A DNA stretch of 8,542 nt from the NCBI GenBank assembly GCA_021604265.1, contig BQIY01000071.1, positions 1-8,542 on the forward strand, read 5' to 3'. Every line of letters begins with the position of its first letter. Positions within the stretch are counted from its first letter, which is position 1. The position numbers were made by a program, and so were the translations under genes. The stretch is from Nitrospirales bacterium. GTDB lineage: Bacteria > Nitrospirota > Nitrospiria > Nitrospirales > UBA8639. This document shows, piece after piece, positions 1 to 5,782 of this stretch. Below the pieces are notes generated by a model. It searched no databases. It worked only from the letters and a program-made list of their open reading frames with translations, and was not told the DNA's origin.

Positions 1-68
1 CTCAATTTCCCATTTTTCATTCCTATCAACCCGTCTAAGGGTACATTCAACGACAGGACCGTGTTCGG

Positions 69-533
69 GTGAAGTGCCCATTCTGTGACCAGCTCGATGA
101 TAAGGTGATTGATTCTCGTACGGCACGAGAAGGCGAAATCATTCGCCGCCGCCGGGAATGTCTTTCATGCCGCCGCCGCTATACGACCTATGAGCGAATC
201 GAAGAGAGCATGCCGATGGTGGTCAAGAAGGATAACCGGCGTGAGCCCTTTGACCGTACGAAAATTCTCTCCGGTCTCAAAAAGGCGTGCGAGAAGCGTC
301 CTGTGAGTATTAGTGCTCTCGGGGCGTCGGTTGATCGTATTGAGAAACGGATCCAAGATAAAGGCGAAACGGAAATCCCTAGCCGTGATGTGGGGGAAGA
401 AGTGATTCGTGAGCTTCGAGACCTTGATCCGGTTGCCTATGTTCGATTTGCGTCCGTGTATCGAGAGTTCAAGGATATTGATCAGTTCATGGATACGATC
501 AAACTACTTGCTCAAGAAAAGCGCGTATCCTAA
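69..533 (+). CDS. nrdR: Transcriptional repressor NrdR (ribonucleotide reductase regulator)
   Basis: A complete 154-residue protein, the usual NrdR length, starting at GTG. The N-terminal zinc ribbon has its four cysteines at C3, C6, C31 and C34 in the family-typical MKCPFC and CxxC context, with the arginine-rich RRRREC stretch between them. Residues about 49-139 form the ATP-cone, including VVKKDNRREPFDRTKI (51-66) and VAYVRFASVYREF (122-134). In known members the ATP-cone reads ATP/dATP levels and the zinc ribbon binds NrdR boxes before nrd operons, repressing ribonucleotide reductase in the cytoplasm. No nrd gene or NrdR box is visible here, so its targets lie elsewhere. The Shine-Dalgarno is weak (ACAGGA, about 10 nt upstream). 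The next gene starts 117 nt downstream on the same strand. The family call is essentially certain. Confidence 0.97.
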   Translation: MKCPFCDQLDDKVIDSRTAREGEIIRRRRECLSCRRRYTTYERIEESMPMVVKKDNRREPFDRTKILSGLKKACEKRPVSISALGASVDRIEKRIQDKGETEIPSRDVGEEVIRELRDLDPVAYVRFASVYREFKDIDQFMDTIKLLAQEKRVS

Positions 534-650
534 TTTATGTGAGAGGCGACAGGGGGCAAGCAATGCATGGTGAGTGCGATCAAAGTTCATCAATCGCCCG
601 AACTGCTCTTGAAGTGTTGACCTGTTGTTGCAAGCGGCTCCTTCTGTGAC

Positions 651-1784
651 TTGCCTTCCATGCCTCGACGACCAACCAAGCCCAACCCCTCCCCCAAGTC
701 TACACCCTCGAATCGTTCTGTCTCGACGGTCGCGGTCACGCGTGTGGCCATTATTGGCGGCGGAAAAGGCGGAACAGCCTTAATCGAAATATTTACTGAC
801 GACCCCTTGGTCAGAGTCGCGGGCCTTGCCGAGACGCGCTCGAGAACACGTGGTGTCCAGTTGGCTCAACGCCTCAAGATTCCTGTCACCAAAGATTATC
901 GGGATTTTCTGGATAATAAAGATGTGGACTTAGTGATTGATGTGACGGGAAATCCAGAGGTTGAACAAGAACTCTTCAAGATTCATGCGCCGAATCTCGC
1001 GATTATCGGCGGCGCGAATGCGAAGTTTATGTGGCAATTAGTCGAAGCGAGAATTCGTGCGACGACCGAAATTGAAACGACGCTCACACGTTATCAGTCG
1101 TTGTTTCAGCTCTATGTGAAAGAAGAGTCCGAAGGAGCTGTCAATGATGAGCGAACGCGCATAGCTTGTGAAATACATGATGGACTCGTCCAAACGCTGG
1201 TGGGGTCGAACCTCAAACTTGAACGATGCCGGGACCTTGTTCGGATAGAGCCGACCAAATGTTTGACGATGTTAAACCAAACAAAAGGTCAGTTGAAGGA
1301 TGCGATTCAAGAAGCGCGGCAAGTTGTGTATAATCTTCGTCCGGGCCATTATGATAATCTTAATCTCGTTTCAGCGCTCTCAAATTATTTAAAGTCATTT
1401 GAAGCAGAGCAAAAAATTCGTACCGTCTTTAAATCGACGGGAGCTCAGTCGCATTTGGATCCAAAAACCAAGGTGTTTGTCTTTCGAATGGTTCAAGAGG
1501 CGCTGCATAATGTGGCCAAACATGCTAAGGCGACGGATGTGCATGTCGAAGTCACCTCGCAAAAGAAATTTCTCTCGACAACGATCACGGATAATGGAAC
1601 GGGATTTGACGTACAAATGGAATCGAATAATCCTGAAAAGTGGGACCATTTTGGGTTACAAGGGATGATGGAGCGTGCACGGATGTTGGCCGGGGAAGTC
1701 CGTTGGGAATCGCAACGCGGTAAAGGAACGAGCGTTACCATTCATATCCCGATTGGATCAAAGGAGAAACTCACGCATGGCTAA
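651..1784 (+). CDS. Histidine kinase with N-terminal NAD(P)-binding Rossmann domain
   Basis: A 377-residue soluble kinase with no membrane segment. Residues 1-30 are a Pro/Ser/Lys-rich tail. Residues 31-130 resemble the nucleotide-binding half of Gfo/Idh/MocA or DapB-type dehydrogenases: AIIGGGKGG (33-41, GxGxxG), the second strand ending in GLAET with acidic E61, and DVDLVIDVTGNPEV (91-104). The catalytic half of a dehydrogenase is missing. A helical linker (about 131-165) leads to a HisKA_3 box with phospho-acceptor H176 in EIHDGLVQ. The HATPase_c domain follows, with N-box EALHNVAKHA (N287), DNGTGF (314-319), GLQGM (335-339) and GKGT (357-360). It should autophosphorylate and pass phosphate to the overlapping NarL-type regulator. 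I infer that the Rossmann part senses a dinucleotide or related ligand. The start is uncertain: neither TTG 651 nor ATG 660 has a clear ribosome-binding site. Confidence 0.92.
   Translation: MPSMPRRPTKPNPSPKSTPSNRSVSTVAVTRVAIIGGGKGGTALIEIFTDDPLVRVAGLAETRSRTRGVQLAQRLKIPVTKDYRDFLDNKDVDLVIDVTGNPEVEQELFKIHAPNLAIIGGANAKFMWQLVEARIRATTEIETTLTRYQSLFQLYVKEESEGAVNDERTRIACEIHDGLVQTLVGSNLKLERCRDLVRIEPTKCLTMLNQTKGQLKDAIQEARQVVYNLRPGHYDNLNLVSALSNYLKSFEAEQKIRTVFKSTGAQSHLDPKTKVFVFRMVQEALHNVAKHAKATDVHVEVTSQKKFLSTTITDNGTGFDVQMESNNPEKWDHFGLQGMMERARMLAGEVRWESQRGKGTSVTIHIPIGSKEKLTHG
1761..1766 (+). promoter_or_regulatory. Shine-Dalgarno fixing the response regulator start
   Basis: AAGGAG lies inside the 3' end of the kinase gene, 10 nt before ATG 1777. 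It supports that start over an upstream GTG (1675) in the same frame, which would add 34 residues unrelated to a receiver domain. Confidence 0.75.
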
Positions 1785-2454
1785 AAAAACAAAGGTGTTA
1801 ATTACGGATGATCATCGGGTTGTGCGGGAAGGCCTCTGTGCAATTCTTGAAACGAAAGATGATATCGAAATTATTGGAGAGGCTCGTGATGGCGGAGAAG
1901 CCGTGGAAAAGACCCGTTCGCTGTTGCCTGATGTAATTTTGATGGACGTCAGTATGCCGGGGATGACCGGTGTTGAGGCGACGCGGATCATTAAGAGAGA
2001 ATTTCCACATATTGGTGTGATTGCGCTGACCATGTACGAAGAACAGCAGTATATTTTTGACCTTGTTCGAGCAGGAGCCACGGGCTATTTACTCAAAGAC
2101 AGTGACTCGGCGCAAATCGTCGCGGCCATTCGGACTATTTCTCGTGGAGAGTCTCTGATTCACCCTTCGGTCGCCAGTAAAATTCTTGCAGAGTTTTCAT
2201 TATTGGCAGAAGGGAAAGGCCGGAAGCGAGGGGTGTTAGAGCATGATTTAACTGACCGGGAAATCACGGTTCTCCGCTTGGTGGCTGATGGGAAAACGAA
2301 TAAAGAAATTGCCAACGTCCTGGATCTCAGTGAGAAAACAGTAAAAAACCACGTCAGAAATATCTTCCATAAACTTCATGTGTATGATCGCACGCAAGCA
2401 GCGATTCTTGCCATTCGTAAAGGAATCATTGAGCTGGAACCACGGCAGTCGTAA
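1777..2454 (+). CDS. NarL/FixJ-family two-component response regulator
   Basis: A 225-residue regulator of standard two-domain length. The receiver domain (about 5-120) shows the acidic pair D11/D12, phospho-acceptor D57 in ILMDVSMPG, switch residue T85 in ALTMYEE and K107 in YLLKDSD. The C-terminal LuxR-type helix-turn-helix (about 157-218) reads LTDREITVLRLVADGKTNKEIA, followed by SEKTVKNHVRNIFHKL. Its start overlaps the 3' end of the kinase gene by 8 bp (1777-1784), so the two are surely co-translated and form a cognate pair. On phosphorylation by H176 of the kinase it should bind DNA as a dimer. Its targets cannot be read from the sequence, although the dyads in the following gap are candidates. 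The receiver and HTH motifs are intact. Confidence 0.96.
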   Translation: MAKKTKVLITDDHRVVREGLCAILETKDDIEIIGEARDGGEAVEKTRSLLPDVILMDVSMPGMTGVEATRIIKREFPHIGVIALTMYEEQQYIFDLVRAGATGYLLKDSDSAQIVAAIRTISRGESLIHPSVASKILAEFSLLAEGKGRKRGVLEHDLTDREITVLRLVADGKTNKEIANVLDLSEKTVKNHVRNIFHKLHVYDRTQAAILAIRKGIIELEPRQS

Positions 2455-2696
2455 ATGTGCATGCTAGAAAAAGTTCACCTGCCTAAGTCTTCCTTGTCTT
2501 TCCCTATGCGTCACTTCTGGCCAGTGCGTTTCTCTTCCCCGGTAGCGAGCAAAACTTTTCAGATGGGATTGTGAGTGATCGTCGGGTTACATAACTTCCC
2601 CGTTGGAAGTGAATCATCGTGCTGAGTGAGTTGATAGGCCCAACTGGACCTGGATGTCATTGATACATCAAGTTGACGGCAGAATTGCGCAGTTGT

Positions 2697-2730
2697 ATAC
2701 CATACAAGATTGCACTTTCTTGCATGGTAT
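2697..2730. repeat. 12-bp inverted repeat, hairpin-forming
   Basis: The arms ATACCATACAAG (2697-2708) and CTTGCATGGTAT (2719-2730) flank a 10-nt loop. They match at 11 of 12 positions. The one mismatch is A·C on the plus strand and becomes G·U in a minus-strand RNA, so an antisense transcript would pair along the full stem. No T-run follows on either side, so it is not a standard intrinsic terminator. Confidence 0.65.
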
Positions 2731-2893
2731 CGTGTCCAGGCATTCCAACTGTTGGATTTGCGATAACCATTTAAATGAGCAGTATTCATTCGTGGATATA
2801 CTCCGTTGAAGGGAGTCCTCTTCATGTTTCAGATTCAAGACTTTACTGTTTCAAAGAATTATCTGAGTCGAATGGATGCTGTTTATCTATAGC

Positions 2894-2948
2894 TTGCAAA
2901 TGGGTTGAGCGTGCTATATTGCACGTGATGGTTTGTGCGAATTTGCAC
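2894..2948 (+). promoter_or_regulatory. Candidate promoter embedded in tandem GTGC-N6-GCAC dyads
   Basis: Two copies of GTGC-N6-GCAC lie at 2911-2924 and 2935-2948, starting exactly 24 bp apart. The first extends to CGTGC/GCACG (2910-2925). Its six-base spacer is TATATT, which with the preceding TGC makes an extended -10 element (TGCTATATT, 2912-2920). A possible -35, TTGCAA (2894-2899), sits 15 bp upstream, which is somewhat short. The arrangement suggests a promoter covered by a dimeric regulator, with the second site at or just after the start of transcription. The next plausible gene starts at 3080 or 3112, leaving a leader of about 150 nt. The regulator is not identified. Confidence 0.35.
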
Positions 2949-3079
2949 TGATGGGTAGTTCTCTGAATAAGTATCGACTTTTGATGGAACTGATTAATTC
3001 TAAAAAATATGATATTTTTCAATAAGTTTTAAAGTATTCATTCGCAAATATTGAAGTAAAATTAAGGGAGGAACACACC

Positions 3080-3115
3080 TTGCATTTTTACTGGCACAAG
3101 CGGGGTGATACATGA
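3080..3115 (+). CDS. Possible 11-codon upstream ORF (leader peptide)
   Basis: A TTG-start ORF encodes MHFYWHKRGDT and a TGA stop. A strong Shine-Dalgarno, AAGGGAGG (3064-3071), lies 8 nt before the TTG. The stop codon shares the ATGA sequence with the start of the next ORF (3112), the usual layout for translational coupling. The peptide is too short to classify. It may be a leader that loads ribosomes for the small membrane protein. The visible evidence is the ribosome-binding site and the stop/start overlap; that it is translated is inferred. Confidence 0.35.
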   Translation: MHFYWHKRGDT

Positions 3116-3318
3116 ATCCTATTTATGACTTATTCGTTATCGGTGCTGTTATTTTGATGGTGTGGATAAATCTGTACTATTCAAGACCGCAGACGAAACA
3201 GATGTCATCTATGTTCTCTACTTTTAAAGAGAGACTTACAGCCGTTAATGTCTTTAATGTGTACAAAGCAAACTCATCACTGTCTCATCACGCTTCCACT
3301 CCTTTTTCATTGAAATAA
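3112..3318 (+). CDS. Small single-span membrane protein, unknown function
   Basis: A 68-residue ORF beginning at ATG, with GGGGTG 5 nt upstream and a TGA in its own frame right before the start (3106-3108), so it cannot be extended. Residues about 4-24 form one hydrophobic segment (IYDLFVIGAVILMVWINLYYS), followed by R25 and K29, which favours an N-out/C-in orientation. The remaining 40 residues are polar, with Ser, Lys and His but no recognisable domain. I do not recognise the family. It stands alone in a 1.6-kb gene-poor stretch, behind an 11-codon ORF with which its start overlaps. Support comes from the transmembrane pattern and translation signals; length alone would not be convincing. 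Confidence 0.45.
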   Translation: MNPIYDLFVIGAVILMVWINLYYSRPQTKQMSSMFSTFKERLTAVNVFNVYKANSSLSHHASTPFSLK

Positions 3319-3620
3319 TGCCATGTGCATCATGACTTTGGGTGCTGCTGTCGTATCTCTCCTCCTATCGCTCTGCTGACAGATTCACAAGTAACGTGAC
3401 TTAACAAAGTCCTTGCTTGGGCATGGTCTTTCCTCGGTGTCTACGTTCATGAAATTCTGCTCTACCATGCTATGTGCCCACCTAGGTGTATCTTCTCAAT
3501 TTCAGCTCGTTCATTCGATGTATGGGGCTGCTCGGTGACATCTACTTTCACTTAATCAGGAATTGAACCTGATCTGTGAGTGAATGATTCAAAGATCTGA
3601 AAAGGGAACGTTTGACATTG

Positions 3621-3658
3621 TCACGATACATAAATTTTTAAAGTTTATGTTGACGTGA
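3621..3658. repeat. Extended imperfect inverted repeat, A+T-rich core
   Basis: ACATAAA (3628-3634) pairs perfectly with TTTATGT (3644-3650). The symmetry continues outward as TCACG (3621-3625) against CGTGA (3654-3658), with a one-base offset between the blocks. A TTGACA-like hexamer sits just before it (3612-3617). It could be an operator or a hairpin; nothing in it identifies the binding protein. Confidence 0.45.
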
Positions 3659-3744
3659 ATATATTGAAAGTGGGCTTTCTTAAGCCTGATGGAAATCTGG
3701 GTGTTTTCCTTTTCGTCTGTAATTTTTATCCATTCTGTCAAAAA

Positions 3745-3793
3745 ATCGAACGATTATCATAGCTATCAGTCTATGTATGAGTGAGCGTTCGAT
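3745..3793. repeat. Two-tier inverted repeat, possible RNA hairpin
   Basis: The outer arms ATCGAACG (3745-3752) and CGTTCGAT (3786-3793) are perfect over 8 bp. Inside, CATAG (3758-3762) pairs with CTATG (3771-3775) around an 8-nt loop. The result would be a 49-nt structure with an internal loop, about 250 nt before the flavin reductase start. It could lie in that gene's leader RNA if transcription begins this far upstream, or be a DNA-binding site. Confidence 0.45.
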
Positions 3794-3914
3794 GAATCAC
3801 TAAGGTCGGATCGATGATGCTCGTATCGTTAATTTCTCTATAGCCGCTTTGAATAACTCCCAATGTTTGATGTGGGTCATGACGCTGGGTGAGTCAGGCT
3901 CGCTCGATGGGAAC

Positions 3915-3988
3915 TTATTTAAATTCGCTATAGTATGACGCGTAGGCAATCACAGAATTAACTGAAAATTATTTGGATTCGCGATAGT
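3915..3988 (+). promoter_or_regulatory. Pair of 20-bp direct repeats upstream of the flavin reductase
   Basis: Two copies, at 3915-3934 and 3969-3988, match at 17 of 20 positions. The shared pattern is TTATTT-NN-ATTCGC-N-ATAGT. They start 54 bp apart, close to five helical turns, so a protein bound to both would sit on about the same face of DNA. The second copy ends 54 nt before the gene start at 4043. Each ends in a -10-like hexamer (TATAGT, GATAGT), but no matching -35 is visible. An activator or repressor site is the likeliest reading. Confidence 0.45.
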
Positions 3989-4028
3989 TGATGAAATGAT
4001 TTTTATCTTACTGCCTGGTATATGGAAA

Positions 4029-4034
4029 AGGGAG
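4029..4034 (+). promoter_or_regulatory. Shine-Dalgarno choosing ATG 4043
   Basis: AGGGAG is 8 nt before ATG 4043. An in-frame ATG at 4022 lies upstream of this site and has no Shine-Dalgarno of its own, so the shorter product is preferred. Confidence 0.7.
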
Positions 4035-4042
4035 ATGAAAGA

Positions 4043-4816
4043 ATGAATGAGAGCATACCTATGAATTATGGAGCGAGCAGGACTGTGACCGGACCGGAAA
4101 TTTATCATGTCAGATTAATCGCCAGTCGTGAAGTGGCACATAAGACGATGGCCTTTTATTTTGAACGACCAACTGATTTTATGTTCAAAGCCGGGCAATA
4201 CATCGACGTCACACTTCTTGACTCCCCTGAAACTGAATCAGATGATGATCGCCGAGCATTGACGATCGCGAGTGCGCCGACGGAAAATCGCCTCATGGTG
4301 GTGACCCGTCTGCGTGATACCGTCTTTAAGCGAGCGCTGATGAATATGCCTCTTGAAACGATGATCAAGATTGAAGGTCCGTTGGGACGCTTGACGCTGC
4401 CTGACAATGCTGCGAGGCCGTTAGTGTTTCTTGCTGGCGGCATTGGAATTACACCGGTTCGGAGTATGCTGATCGATGCTGCGGCTAAGCGTCTTTCTCA
4501 TCGTTTTACGCTCTTCTACTCAAACCGTCGTTCGGAGGATGCCCCCTTTCTTCATGAACTCCAAGACCTTCAAGGAACGCTTTCGAACTTCACCTTTGTC
4601 GGCACCATGACCCAACCTGAACACTCTCATGTATCCTGGTCAGGTGAAACCGGGTACGTCGATCAGGCAATGTTGATGAGACATTTGCAGGGTATCGATA
4701 GCCCTATTTACTATATCGTCGGCCCATCTGCCATGGTCGGTGGATTTCGATCCATGCTGGTCAAGGCTGGTGTTTGTGAATATGATATTCGGACTGAAGC
4801 GTTTATCGGGTACTGA
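4043..4816 (+). CDS. FAD/NAD(P)H-binding oxidoreductase (ferredoxin reductase superfamily)
   Basis: A 257-residue two-domain flavoprotein. Residues about 17-120 form the FAD-binding barrel, with FKAGQYIDV (48-56) and RALTIAS (71-77), a variant of the RxYSxxS flavin motif with Leu and Thr in place of Tyr and Ser. IEGPLGRLTL (110-119) ends the domain. Residues about 125-257 are the NAD(P)-binding domain, with LAGGIGITPVRSM (130-142) and YYIVGPSAMVGG (223-234). The last motif has VGP where many relatives have CGP. There is no 2Fe-2S domain and no membrane segment, so it should act in the cytoplasm as a reductase for a separate ferredoxin, flavodoxin, flavin or oxygenase partner. It is a single gene with no obvious partner nearby. 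Its physiological electron acceptor cannot be told from sequence. Confidence 0.9.
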   Translation: MNESIPMNYGASRTVTGPEIYHVRLIASREVAHKTMAFYFERPTDFMFKAGQYIDVTLLDSPETESDDDRRALTIASAPTENRLMVVTRLRDTVFKRALMNMPLETMIKIEGPLGRLTLPDNAARPLVFLAGGIGITPVRSMLIDAAAKRLSHRFTLFYSNRRSEDAPFLHELQDLQGTLSNFTFVGTMTQPEHSHVSWSGETGYVDQAMLMRHLQGIDSPIYYIVGPSAMVGGFRSMLVKAGVCEYDIRTEAFIGY

Positions 4817-5023
4817 CTGTGTGAATGCTTAGACGATTCCCAATGTAGGTTTTTCTTGTCTGTCGTTCATCCTGACCGATAGTGCCATACGGTTTCAATA
4901 CGGCGACGGTCATAATTGATCGATGAGGGGCAATTGGCCATGAGACGAAGATGGTGTTTCCTATATTGAGTCGGAGAATCGCGCCGTTGTTGTCTCGATA
5001 CGCGAAATTGTTAAAAGAGTCTT

Positions 5024-5030
5024 GGAGGAG
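5024..5030 (+). promoter_or_regulatory. Shine-Dalgarno supporting a TTG start at 5035
   Basis: GGAGGAG ends 4 nt before TTG 5035; its GGAGG core leaves 6 nt. The site is too far (19 nt) from ATG 5050 to serve it well. It supports the TTG start that gives a compact lipoprotein signal peptide. Confidence 0.55.
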
Positions 5031-5034
5031 ACGA

Positions 5035-5730
5035 TTGCCAATTCAACGCATGAGCCGGCTTCTGTTGAGTCTCACACTACTCCTAGGATGTATGGGTTTT
5101 GTGAAACCCGATATGCCGATCAGTGAACGAGAGCAGCTCTTGGTTGAAGCCGTTGTTCAACATGATCTTCCCTTGGTCAGGCAATTGTTGATACGCGGGG
5201 CCAATATCGAGAGTCGAGATGCCGAAGGGCGCACGGCATTACTGGTGGCGGTTGCAAATCACTCTCTTGAGATTGCCCGCCTTTTGATTGAACGCGGTGC
5301 CGATGTCAATGCTCAAGATTCCCAGATGGATAGTCCGTTATTATTAGCCGGTGCTGAAGGCACACCTGAGATTTTAACGCTTATCTTAGACGCGAATCCC
5401 GACTTTCGCGTCTATAATCGATTTGGAGGAACACCGTTGATTCCTGCGTGTGAACGAGGACATCTCGAAGCCGTGCAGATCTTATTGAAGACCGAAGTGG
5501 ATATCGATCATGTGAACAATTTGGGATGGACGGCGCTCTTAGAAGCGATCGTGTTGAGTCGAGGTGGTCCCCGTCATCAAAAAATTGTCCAATTATTAGT
5601 CGATGCAGGAGCGAATATCCATATTGCTGACCATAACGGAGTGACTCCGTTACTCCATGCCAGACAAAAGGGATTTCATGAAATTGTCAGTATTTTGGAA
5701 TCAGCCGCTGCACGCGATCATGAAGGTTGA
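5035..5730 (+). CDS. Ankyrin-repeat lipoprotein
   Basis: From TTG 5035 the product has 231 residues. Its N-terminus has the basic MPIQRMSR, the hydrophobic LLLSLTLLL and lipobox LLGC, with C19 as the lipid-anchored residue after signal peptidase II cleavage. Residues about 30-231 form six ankyrin repeats (30-62, 63-95, 96-128, 129-161, 162-199, 200-231), with signatures such as GRTALLVAV, IARLLIERGADVNAQD and GVTPLLHAR. The fifth is longer because of a RGGPRHQ insertion. Ankyrin repeats bind proteins, so this is likely a scaffold or protector on the periplasmic face of a membrane. An ATG at 4951 in the same frame would add 28 residues before the signal, and ATG 5050 would shorten it by 5. A GlcG/HbpS-like gene follows after 52 nt and is probably co-transcribed. 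Confidence 0.85.
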   Translation: MPIQRMSRLLLSLTLLLGCMGFVKPDMPISEREQLLVEAVVQHDLPLVRQLLIRGANIESRDAEGRTALLVAVANHSLEIARLLIERGADVNAQDSQMDSPLLLAGAEGTPEILTLILDANPDFRVYNRFGGTPLIPACERGHLEAVQILLKTEVDIDHVNNLGWTALLEAIVLSRGGPRHQKIVQLLVDAGANIHIADHNGVTPLLHARQKGFHEIVSILESAAARDHEG

Positions 5731-5782
5731 ATGTGAAATCAAATGAATATCAAATCCATAACTTGCAACTAGGGGGGAAACG

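Larger units (their letters stand above)
2455..3079. other. Gene-poor region rich in inverted repeats
   Basis: No credible gene was found on either strand. Besides the features listed separately, it contains these exact inverted repeats: ACTTCC/GGAAGT (2594-2610, 5-nt loop), GATGT/ACATC (2653-2669, 7-nt loop), TCCAAC-T-GTTGGA (2744-2756), the palindrome CATTTAAATG (2768-2777), and AAAAATAT-G-ATATTTTT (3003-3019). The last 100 bases are strongly A+T-rich. A regulatory region or a structured non-coding transcript is possible. The dense repeats are visible; their role is not. Confidence 0.6.
3319..4042. other. Long intergenic region before the flavin reductase gene
   Basis: About 720 bp with no credible gene. 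Besides the listed repeats, it holds the palindrome CACCTAGGTG (3479-3488), a small GACTT/AAGTC hairpin (3398-3411) and short stems GGCTT/AAGCC (3673-3685) and GGAAA/TTTCC (3691-3709). The last two are followed by T-rich but interrupted sequence, so a weak terminator is possible but not convincing. Confidence 0.55.

Noticed and set aside
1675..1776. In-frame upstream extension of the response regulator from a GTG
   Set aside because: The added 34 residues lie wholly inside the kinase coding region and do not resemble a receiver domain, while ATG 1777 has AAGGAG and starts exactly at a typical receiver N-terminus.
2559..2825. Minus-strand 88-codon ORF in the gap after the response regulator
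   Set aside because: It has no recognisable domain or signal and crosses the inverted-repeat cluster, so it is most likely a chance reading frame.
3612..3640. TTGACA-like -35 as part of a promoter
   Set aside because: No acceptable -10 lies 16-18 bp downstream; only runs of A and T are present there.
3671..3712. Two short stems followed by T-rich sequence as a terminator
   Set aside because: The stems are 5 bp and the T-run is short and interrupted, too weak to call.
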